Positions 25,818 through 33,374 of a DNA stretch of 64,000 bases are shown here, one piece after another (within the stretch, counting starts at the first letter, position 1; each line of letters starts with the position of its first letter). The notes below the pieces were generated by a model, which did no database searches, was not told the DNA's origin, and saw only the letters and a list, made by a program, of their open reading frames with translations. Source of the DNA: Rhizobium etli 8C-3. Its GTDB lineage: Bacteria > Pseudomonadota > Alphaproteobacteria > Rhizobiales > Rhizobiaceae. A program made the translations under genes and the position numbers. Location: assembly GCF_001908375.1 (NCBI RefSeq), contig NZ_CP017244.1, positions 806,001-870,000 on the forward strand, given 5' to 3'.

Positions 25818-27911
25818 TTAATTACGAGTATCGATGAGCCGGGTCGTCATCGAAAGGATCGAGACATGACCGGCCGCTATCACTGCACGCAAATCTTCGG
25901 CAAAGGACTTGGTGGACTCGGTTGTTGGCCGAAGTTGTGAAAAAAGTGGCCGATCGGTCTGCATGGCAATTATCAGGGTTCTGCCGAAGGTGTTGTCGAC
26001 GGCGAAGGTGAGCTTTGCGGGGTCGGCCGCACCCTCTGCCGTCGGATAGGCAACCCGGATGGTGCGCATTCCGTCCGACACGGTCCCGACCTTTGCGATT
26101 GCGTGATCGGGTCTCTTGATGTTCGGAAGGACATTGAAGAGATTGCCAGTGACGTCGGCGATGGCGACCCACAGATACCCCTTGTCAACCGTAGCCGGCG
26201 CAAGCACATCGATGACCGGATTATCGCCAACTGTATAGATGCCCGACATGTTTGGCTCGGATCTGTCGCCATAGCCAAGAACGATCGTCATCTGACCTTG
26301 CGGCGTATCCGGCAACAGCTCTTGAACAACGCACAGTTGGCGGCTGAGCACCGTGGCATCGAAGCGCAGCTCGCGATCTCCGACACGGGGTGCGAGAGCC
26401 TGCTCGATGGCTTCGAGGTCGCCGCTTGAAGCGACGTCTCCTTGGACGGAGATCGTCGATCCGAGGGGAAAGGTACCGCCCTCCGGTTGTTGAACGCGCA
26501 GTGGACCGCAAGTCTCCAGCGGCACGATAAGCGGTTTCAGTTGGTCCGGCGACAGATCTCGCGGACCGGCCGCAATACGGGCAACAGGCCTATATCCGGC
26601 CGCTTCTGCCACTTCATTAAATCGCGTAACGGCAGCTTCGCGTCCGGCTTTATCGGGTGCGAGGCCCGTCAGGCGGACCGTTCGATCAGCTATTTCGAGC
26701 TTCCACTCGTCGAGCGGAACGGCGGCCGAAAAAAGCACATCGACGTCCTGCGCCCACCGTTCGGATGGAGCGCCTTGGGCGAGTGTGAGGGCGTCGTTGG
26801 GTGGGGGAAGGCCGACGGTGCGGGCGAAGTTTGCCAGGATTGCCTGATGCTGGTTGGCATCGGGTGCGAAACCGGCAAGCGTGGGCCGGCCCTGGCCGTC
26901 CACTCCGGCGGTCAGCTTGTAAGGCGTAGCGATCGGCAGGGTCTTCGGAGACAAGCTCTGAAAAACTCCGAAAAACCAAAGGCCGGCGATCGCCGCCAGC
27001 ACCGCGAGAGGCAGGATTGCAAGCCAGGCCCGCCACTTGGATTTCGTGCCGCTCCCGTCCGGCTGTGCTTTGGCGAGACCAGCTTGCAACAGCTCCCCGA
27101 TTTCCCTGACGACCGCGGCAGCACTCGGTGGCCGGTGGGTCGGGTCAGGCTGAGTGAGGTCGTCGATCAGTGACTTAAGCGGCTCTGGAACGCCCGAGGT
27201 GTCAAGCCGGCGCTCCTTATGGCGGACGACCGCGCCCGGACTCATTCCGACGTCTGGAACCTTTCCCCGAAAGGTTGCAAGCAGCGATGCGCCCAGGGCA
27301 TAAAGGTCGGAGCGCGGCTCCGCTTGCCCATGCATCTGCTCCGGCGCGGCATATTCGTACTTGCCCGCAAACTCGTTGCCGACGATCGTGCGCGCCCCCG
27401 TGTTGCTGTCCTTGGCGATACCAAAATCGATAATGACGGCTTCCTCCGGCCTGCCGTCGCGGAGGATGATGTTGTCGGGGGAAAGGTCGCGGTGGACGAT
27501 CTTGCGCTCATGCGTTGCGACAAGGCCTTCGGCCACTCTTTTTGCCACGATCAGCAGATCTCGCGGGGAAGCCCCGCCCTGTTCGAGCCACTCACTGAGC
27601 GGCGTGCCGGCAACATAGTCCATCACCAGATAGACGTGGCCGTCGCCGGTCTGGCTGCAGTCGGTGTAGCGCACGACCGCGGGGTGGGAGATGCTGCGCA
27701 TCTCCTCCTCTCGCTTCATCAGCTCCAGATAGCCGGCATTTGCCGAGAGCTCCCGTTTCAGCGCCTTGAGCGCTACCACCCGCCCGGTGATCCGATTGCT
27801 TGCCCGATAGACCTCACCCGTTCCACCGCGGCCGAGAACACCCTCGATCTCATAGGTGTTGTTGAGCAACTGTCCTTTGCGGAAGATGTCGCCAGGCAGT
27901 GGATCAATCAT
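25818..27911 (-). CDS. ppkA: T6SS serine/threonine kinase PpkA
   Basis: 697 residues. A Hanks-type kinase domain (about 18-280) shows a glycine loop (LGRGGTGEVY), the VALKAL lysine, HRDLSPDN, IIDFG and YAAPEQ. A single membrane segment follows (about 305-328) and then a roughly 370-residue periplasmic part of unknown fold. In the catalytic loop Ser replaces the usual Lys (HRDLSPDN), a variation found in some bacterial kinases. PpkA phosphorylates the FHA protein to trigger T6SS assembly. I start at ATG 27911, six bases after a strong GGGAGG site. The gene precedes tssA on the same strand and diverges from clpV. Confidence 0.92.
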   Translation of the reverse strand: MIDPLPGDIFRKGQLLNNTYEIEGVLGRGGTGEVYRASNRITGRVVALKALKRELSANAGYLELMKREEEMRSISHPAVVRYTDCSQTGDGHVYLVMDYVAGTPLSEWLEQGGASPRDLLIVAKRVAEGLVATHERKIVHRDLSPDNIILRDGRPEEAVIIDFGIAKDSNTGARTIVGNEFAGKYEYAAPEQMHGQAEPRSDLYALGASLLATFRGKVPDVGMSPGAVVRHKERRLDTSGVPEPLKSLIDDLTQPDPTHRPPSAAAVVREIGELLQAGLAKAQPDGSGTKSKWRAWLAILPLAVLAAIAGLWFFGVFQSLSPKTLPIATPYKLTAGVDGQGRPTLAGFAPDANQHQAILANFARTVGLPPPNDALTLAQGAPSERWAQDVDVLFSAAVPLDEWKLEIADRTVRLTGLAPDKAGREAAVTRFNEVAEAAGYRPVARIAAGPRDLSPDQLKPLIVPLETCGPLRVQQPEGGTFPLGSTISVQGDVASSGDLEAIEQALAPRVGDRELRFDATVLSRQLCVVQELLPDTPQGQMTIVLGYGDRSEPNMSGIYTVGDNPVIDVLAPATVDKGYLWVAIADVTGNLFNVLPNIKRPDHAIAKVGTVSDGMRTIRVAYPTAEGAADPAKLTFAVDNTFGRTLIIAMQTDRPLFSQLRPTTESTKSFAEDLRAVIAAGHVSILSMTTRLIDTRN

Positions 27912-28073
27912 CTGGAGCCTCCCAGCGCACCCAGTGGAAACCACGCGACATAATATTCATCAAGAACACGCGGGTCGGATATTTGTCAAGAATACTCTAA
28001 TGTGGCACGCTGTGACTAGCGATCGAAGGGCAGCGACGTTCTATTCAAGATCACATGATGGGAGCTGACCGAC
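27912..28073. promoter_or_regulatory. Divergent ppkA/clpV intergenic region with direct repeat
   Basis: This 162-bp region must hold promoters for both the kinase-led and the clpV unit. TCAAGAA occurs twice (27960 and 27986), 26 bp apart and within longer partial similarity. The spacing is two and a half helical turns. No convincing -35/-10 or sigma-54 pair could be fixed by eye, so only the location is asserted. Confidence 0.45.
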
Positions 28074-30788
28074 ATGCAGCAGAGCTTCAAGCGCAAGGAA
28101 CTGGTCGGCAAGCTCAATCCTGTGTGCTTGCGCGCTTTCAAGGCGGCGGCGGACGCGGCCAAGCTTCGCGGCAATCCCTATGTCGAACTCGTCCACTGGA
28201 TCGAACAGCTGGCCCTGGTCGACCGCGCAGATTTTCAGCTTATCCTCGCCGATGCCGGCGTCGACGTCGGAAGGCTTGCTGCCGACATGGCGAGGGCGAT
28301 CGACAAGCTACCTTATGGCGCTACCTCCATCGAGGAGTTTTCCGATCACATCTTTCATGCCATCCAGGAGGCCTGGAGCCTCGCAAGCCTGCAGTTCGCA
28401 TCTGAGGAGGTTCGCGGCGTGCATGTTCTGCTGGCGTGCAGAAAGGTGGCGGTACTTGACGGGCTCCTGTTGAAGATCAGTGCCGAATTCGATCGGATCG
28501 AGGCGGATGCGGTTATCCCGCGGCTGGACGACGTACTGGCCGGCTCACTTGAAAATGCCGGTAAGCCCGAAGCTCCAGAATTGTCCCGGAAAAAACGCCC
28601 GGCGGGCGGTGACTCGGCATTGGCGAAATACGCCACCGACCTCACCCGGCGCGCACGCGAGGGCAAGATTGATCCGGTCCTGGGCCGCGATCCCGAGATC
28701 CGGCAAATCGTCGATATCCTCATGCGCCGGCGCCAGAATAACCCGATCCTGACCGGCGAAGCCGGAGTGGGCAAGACGGCTGTGGTCGAGGGCTTTGCAC
28801 TGCGCCTTGCAGAAGGAGACGTGCCGCCGCCGCTTAAAGGCGTGGCGCTACACCTGCTGGACATCGGTTTGATGCAGGCGGGAGCGAGCGTCAAGGGTGA
28901 GTTCGAGAAGCGGCTGAAGACAGTCATCGATGAAGTCCAGTCATCGGAAACTCCGATCATTCTCTTCATCGATGAAGCTCATACTCTGATCGGGGCAGGC
29001 GGTGCCGCGGGAACGGGAGACGCGGCAAATCTTCTCAAACCGGCATTGGCGCGAGGCGAGCTTCGCACCATCGCTGCAACGACATGGGCAGAATACAAGC
29101 AGCATATCGAGAAAGACCCAGCTTTGACCCGCCGCTTCCAGGTGGTCAAGGTTGAAGAGCCTGATGAAGAAGCCGCCATTTTGATGCTGCGTGGTGTGGC
29201 AGGCGCGTTGGAGAAGCACCATCAGGTGCAGGTCCTGGACGAAGCCATCGAGACAGCCGTCAGCCTTTCACATCGCTATATCCCAGCGCGCCAACTGCCG
29301 GACAAGGCAGTCAGCCTACTCGATACGGCCTGCGCACGCGTGGCGGTCTCGCAGCACGCGACTCCGGCTGAGGTCGAAGATCTTGTGCGCCGCAAGCACT
29401 CTCTCGAGATCGAGCAGGGCATCATTGAGCGCGAAGCTGCGATCGGCATCGAGGTCGCGGAGCGCCTGTCGAAGGTCGAAGCCTCTCTTTGCGAGACGGA
29501 ATCCGCGTTGCTTGCCGCAAGGGCTCGCTGGGAAAGAGAACAATCCATGGTCTCCCAGATCCTCGATCTACGGGCGAGGCTGCGGGGAGAGGGAGTTAAG
29601 CTTGATCAGGTATTGGCCAGGGGAGAGGCGGACGTGGAATTGCCGGTGGCCGCCGACGTGGATCTCCCCGAGCAGGACGGCGACACAAAGCTCTCCGACC
29701 AGGTCGCCGATCTTGCACGGCTCAAGATGCTGATGGCCGAACTTGCAGGCATCCAGGGCGAGACGCCGCTAATCCTGCTCTCCGTTGACCGCAACGCTGT
29801 GGCCTCCGTCGTGCAGGACTGGACGGGTATTCCCGTCGGCCGGATGCTGACCAGCCAGACTGAAAAGGCGCTACAGCTCGCAGAGCTTCTTGGAGAGCGC
29901 GTCGTCGGCCAGGAGGTTGCAATGGAATCGATCGCACGGCGCGTGCAAACCAGCCGTGCAGGACTTGGCTCACCTGAAAAGCCTGTGGGCGTTTTCCTGC
30001 TGTGCGGGCCTTCAGGCGTCGGCAAGACAGAAACGGCGCTGGCGCTCGCCGAGGCACTCTATGGAGGCGAACAGAATCTGATCTCCATCAACATGTCGGA
30101 ATTTCAGGAGGCACACACGGTTTCGACCCTCAAGGGTGCCCCTCCCGGCTATGTCGGCTACGGCAAAGGGGGGGTACTGACCGAAGCTGTGCGGCGGCGC
30201 CCCTATTCCGTCATCTTGCTCGACGAAGTCGAGAAGGCGCACCCGGATGTGCACGAGATCTTCTTCCAGGTTTTCGACAAGGGAATGATGGACGACAGCG
30301 AGGGTCGACGGATCGACTTCAGGAACACCCTTATCCTGCTGACGTCGAATGTCGGATCCGACGTCATCATGAAGCGAACAGACGGCGGCAGGACGCGGCC
30401 GCCGCTTGAGGAACTCGAAAGCGCATTGCGGCCGCCACTGCTGAAAGTGTTTCCGCCAGCGTTCCTCGGACGGGTGATCGTCGTGCCCTATTACCCGCTC
30501 TCGGATTTGATGATCGATGCGATCACACAACATCATTTTGCCAAGATCGCGCGCCGACTCCGCGCCAGCCATGACGCCGAACTGGTCATCGGCAACGGTG
30601 TTTTGGAATTGATCAAGGCTCGGTGCACCGAAGTTGAATCAGGCGGACGCATGATCGACGCGATTTTGACAAACACGCTTCTGCCGACCCTGAGCCAAGG
30701 CGTTCTGAACTGGGCGCTCGAAGGCAAACGCCTTACCAAGGCCACGGTCGGAGCATCTGCTGAAGGCTTCACCTACGCGTTCGAATAA
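28074..30788 (+). CDS. clpV: T6SS sheath-recycling AAA+ ATPase ClpV (TssH)
   Basis: 904 residues. The N-terminal ClpV domain (about 1-165) is followed by a first AAA+ module (Walker A GEAGVGKT, Walker B LFIDEAH), a middle coiled-coil region (about 410-540) and a second AAA+ module (GPSGVGKTE, VILLDEVEKAHPD). The pore loop GAPPGYVGYGKGG is intact. ClpV threads the contracted TssC to recycle sheath subunits. The start at ATG 28074 has GGGAG nine bases upstream. It lies alone on the plus strand, convergent with the OmpA gene 36 bp later. Confidence 0.97.
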   Translation: MQQSFKRKELVGKLNPVCLRAFKAAADAAKLRGNPYVELVHWIEQLALVDRADFQLILADAGVDVGRLAADMARAIDKLPYGATSIEEFSDHIFHAIQEAWSLASLQFASEEVRGVHVLLACRKVAVLDGLLLKISAEFDRIEADAVIPRLDDVLAGSLENAGKPEAPELSRKKRPAGGDSALAKYATDLTRRAREGKIDPVLGRDPEIRQIVDILMRRRQNNPILTGEAGVGKTAVVEGFALRLAEGDVPPPLKGVALHLLDIGLMQAGASVKGEFEKRLKTVIDEVQSSETPIILFIDEAHTLIGAGGAAGTGDAANLLKPALARGELRTIAATTWAEYKQHIEKDPALTRRFQVVKVEEPDEEAAILMLRGVAGALEKHHQVQVLDEAIETAVSLSHRYIPARQLPDKAVSLLDTACARVAVSQHATPAEVEDLVRRKHSLEIEQGIIEREAAIGIEVAERLSKVEASLCETESALLAARARWEREQSMVSQILDLRARLRGEGVKLDQVLARGEADVELPVAADVDLPEQDGDTKLSDQVADLARLKMLMAELAGIQGETPLILLSVDRNAVASVVQDWTGIPVGRMLTSQTEKALQLAELLGERVVGQEVAMESIARRVQTSRAGLGSPEKPVGVFLLCGPSGVGKTETALALAEALYGGEQNLISINMSEFQEAHTVSTLKGAPPGYVGYGKGGVLTEAVRRRPYSVILLDEVEKAHPDVHEIFFQVFDKGMMDDSEGRRIDFRNTLILLTSNVGSDVIMKRTDGGRTRPPLEELESALRPPLLKVFPPAFLGRVIVVPYYPLSDLMIDAITQHHFAKIARRLRASHDAELVIGNGVLELIKARCTEVESGGRMIDAILTNTLLPTLSQGVLNWALEGKRLTKATVGASAEGFTYAFE

Positions 30789-30824
30789 GGAACGTGCTTT
30801 CGCCGCTAGCGGTTGCGGCCGCCG

Positions 30825-31583
30825 TTAGCTCACAGCTTGGAATTCCACGCGTCTGTTTTCGTCGGCTTTCGGATTTTCCTGGTTGAGAAGAAACTGCTCG
30901 CCGACGCCCACGGCTTCGAGCCGTTCTGGAGGGATGTTGCAATCATCCGTGAAGAAGCGCGTTACTTCCTTTGCGCGCAGCACGGAAAGGTGCTGATTGT
31001 AGCTTGCGCCTCCGACCGCATCCGTGTGACCGATGATACGGACAAGTTTAATGTCCATATCCTTTATTACTTCGCAGAACTTCTGCAGCATCGCCTTTTG
31101 CTTCGTCGCTATGGCCGCTGAATCGAAGTCGAAATTTATGCGGACGTTGATCTGGTCGTCGGGCGGTAGCTTCCAGTATGTCTGCTGTTCGCTTGTCGCC
31201 GCTGCGGATTGAGCGGTTGCCGGTGATGTCGCCGTCGGTTGCTGGGTTGACGGCCGACCTTCATTTGGGGCTGCTGGAGCAACTTCGGTGCCTTGCGACG
31301 TAATGGCTGCAGGGGGAGGGGGAGCCGGAGCGGTTGTGGCTCCTCCGGTTTCAGGCGTGGCAATTGTCACCGGTATGGCCCCTGCTTCGGACGCGGAGTT
31401 GGAGTTGGTAAGAACCAGGCCGCGAGTGGCTCCGAGCCGTGCCGCCTTGAACAACTCGATCTGCCGCTGAAAGCGCTCTTTGAGCGACGCCAAATCGTTC
31501 GGTTCCTGCGCGCCCAAATCACTTTGAGTGACGAAGAATAGAGCGAGAAACATCGTCAGCTTGGTGGTCAGCAAGCGCTTCAT
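30825..31583 (-). CDS. OmpA-family peptidoglycan-binding protein, T6SS-linked
   Basis: 252 residues. A signal peptide (about 1-25) precedes a low-complexity Pro/Ala/Thr linker (about 80-130) and a C-terminal OmpA-like domain (about 150-252) with VRIIGHTDAVGG, LSVLRAKEV and ENRRVEF. There is no membrane barrel and no lipobox, so a periplasmic protein that binds peptidoglycan is likely. In T6SS loci such proteins (TagL/TagN type) tether the membrane complex to the cell wall. It is convergent with clpV and divergent from the phosphatase gene. Confidence 0.85.
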   Translation of the reverse strand: MKRLLTTKLTMFLALFFVTQSDLGAQEPNDLASLKERFQRQIELFKAARLGATRGLVLTNSNSASEAGAIPVTIATPETGGATTAPAPPPPAAITSQGTEVAPAAPNEGRPSTQQPTATSPATAQSAAATSEQQTYWKLPPDDQINVRINFDFDSAAIATKQKAMLQKFCEVIKDMDIKLVRIIGHTDAVGGASYNQHLSVLRAKEVTRFFTDDCNIPPERLEAVGVGEQFLLNQENPKADENRRVEFQAVS

Positions 31584-31701
31584 CTCAGGCTCCTTGGCAA
31601 AAAGGTTTCGCCTTCTACGAAATTACTATAGGATGACTTTGGCTGCAACCGATCCGCTAGCCGCTCTTGCGACGGATCGATTTAATGGGGTTCATCCGAT
31701 C

Positions 31702-32469
31702 ATGACCCCGGATTCTCGGGACAATGCTTCGACGCGGGCACCGAACCGGCCGGGCAGGTCGCAAGGAGCGGGACTAAGCCATACCGGTCATGTGCGAACA
31801 ACCAACGAAGATGCGGTTCTCACCGATCCCTCGGGCGTCCTTTGGGCAGTAGCTGACGGAATGGGCGGCTACGGTCACGGCGACGTCGCGGCTGACTTGG
31901 TCATCGAACAGCTCGCCCTCATTCCGCACAATCCCGTTTCCGGCGCTCACCTCGTTGCTGCACTGCAGTCGGCCAATTCCGCCGTGCGCCGTTGGGCGAC
32001 TTCGGCCAATGTGGCACAGATGGGCGCTACAGTGGTCGCCGCACTCATCGACGGCGGGACAACAACAATCGCTTGGGTGGGAGACAGCCGGGCCTATCGT
32101 TTGCGAAAAGATGAGTTGCTGCAACTCACGCGCGACCATTCGGTGGTGCAGGAACTTCTCGATGAAGGGCACATTAGCCCTGCCGCTGTCAAGCAGCACC
32201 CGCAGTCCCACGTGGTTACTCGGGCAATCGGCGCCGCCGACCGGCTGGACGTGGACTCCATCGAGGTCGCGCTGGAGCCGGGCGATCTTCTGCTCCTTTG
32301 CTCCGACGGATTGACGGATTGTCTTACCGAGGCCGAGATCATCACCCATTTGAACGCGCCCAGCCCAGACGCCGCCTGCCGCCAGCTGGTCGCCGCCGCT
32401 CTCGATCACGGCGCTCCAGACAATGTGTCTGTGGTAGTGATTCGGATTGACGGAGATGCAGCGCCTTGA
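31702..32469 (+). CDS. pppA: PP2C-type protein phosphatase PppA
   Basis: 255 residues from ATG 31702. PP2C motifs are complete: VRTTNEDA, ADGMGGYGHGDVAADL, WVGDSRAYRL, CSDGLTDCL and DNVSVVVI, supplying the metal-binding aspartates. PppA removes the phosphate added by PpkA to the FHA protein and thus resets the T6SS. The start is uncertain: ATG 31633 is also in frame and adds 23 residues ahead of the domain, but leaves only 49 bp for divergent promoters. The next gene starts with TTG overlapping this stop by four bases. Unlike Agrobacterium-type loci, TagF and PppA are not fused. Confidence 0.9.
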   Translation: MTPDSRDNASTRAPNRPGRSQGAGLSHTGHVRTTNEDAVLTDPSGVLWAVADGMGGYGHGDVAADLVIEQLALIPHNPVSGAHLVAALQSANSAVRRWATSANVAQMGATVVAALIDGGTTTIAWVGDSRAYRLRKDELLQLTRDHSVVQELLDEGHISPAAVKQHPQSHVVTRAIGAADRLDVDSIEVALEPGDLLLLCSDGLTDCLTEAEIITHLNAPSPDAACRQLVAAALDHGAPDNVSVVVIRIDGDAAP

Positions 32470-33374
32470 GGCCACTCAATTCGATTGCGGCTGTCGTCAT
32501 TGGAATGAGCATCATTCTTGCGGCGGCGGTTTTCGCGTTTGTCGGCGACTTGCTTCGAGACACGGACCGTGATCCGAACGCGGGAAGAATAGACCGGTTG
32601 ACGCAACAGCTCGCTCAGCAGGACAGAGAGATCCAGTCGCTGCGAGCTGAGCTGAATTCTGTCAAGCCAAAGGTGATAGAGCTAGAGGGAAAGGTGGAAG
32701 AACTAGCAAAGGCGCCGCGCCCCGATCCTGTCGCGCCAAGCCTCGCCGTCACCGCCCCTCCCGGGGAACCTTTGAGCCAGGAATCATTTTCGATCGACCA
32801 GTTCGGCGGCATGGCGCCGCCGGAGGAGACCGAAAATATGACGGAGCCGATGCAACTGGCGAAGAAGCGCTTCAACGAGGGGGTCATACGCCCGACCCCG
32901 GCAGTGCTCCGCCAGATCCTCGGCGAGCCGCGTAGTGCCTATTCCACAAGCTGCCAACCGGTCACCAACCCGAAATTGCTCAAGAACCTGGTTAGCCGGG
33001 ACATAGGACATTTCCGCCTGACGATGATCAGGCCCGCCCTCGATTCGCTGGCGCATATCATGGAGCGCCTCCGAAAGGAGGAGCCGGATATCTATTCCGC
33101 AATCGGCACGGCTGGTGCGCTGTGCGCGCGTTATGTTCGAGGCTCGAACAGGTCTGTGTCGTCGCATGCCTGGGGCGCGGCCGTCGATCTGACGCTCAAG
33201 AAGAACCTCGACAGGATGGGAGACAGCAGCACACAGTTCGGACTTGTAGTGCTCGCAGAGTTCTTCAATGATGCCGGCTGGTATTGGGGAGCTGGCTATA
33301 CCCGGGAAGATTCCATGCATTTTGAAGTGGGTGAGGCGCTGCTTCGCAAATGGGCCGCGGAGGGCAAACTGTGA
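32466..33374 (+). CDS. Membrane-anchored M15-type peptidoglycan peptidase
   Basis: 302 residues. An N-terminal membrane anchor (about 6-27) and a coiled-coil-like stretch (about 40-82) precede a periplasmic M15_4 (VanY/D,D-carboxypeptidase-like) domain (about 140-300). The zinc ligands are visible as His234 and Asp241 in SSHAWGAAVDL and His285 in SMHFEVG. It is predicted to cut peptidoglycan peptide bonds. Position between pppA and the DotU/IcmF hybrid, with start overlap on both sides, suggests that it opens the cell wall locally for the T6SS machine, as proposed for TagX in Acinetobacter. The start is TTG 32466 behind a GGAG site; Met14 is inside the anchor. Confidence 0.85.
   Translation: MRPLNSIAAVVIGMSIILAAAVFAFVGDLLRDTDRDPNAGRIDRLTQQLAQQDREIQSLRAELNSVKPKVIELEGKVEELAKAPRPDPVAPSLAVTAPPGEPLSQESFSIDQFGGMAPPEETENMTEPMQLAKKRFNEGVIRPTPAVLRQILGEPRSAYSTSCQPVTNPKLLKNLVSRDIGHFRLTMIRPALDSLAHIMERLRKEEPDIYSAIGTAGALCARYVRGSNRSVSSHAWGAAVDLTLKKNLDRMGDSSTQFGLVVLAEFFNDAGWYWGAGYTREDSMHFEVGEALLRKWAAEGKL

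Noticed and set aside
28000..28030. Sigma-54-type promoter (TGGCAC) before clpV
   Set aside because: The -24 half fits but the -12 GC at correct distance is missing.
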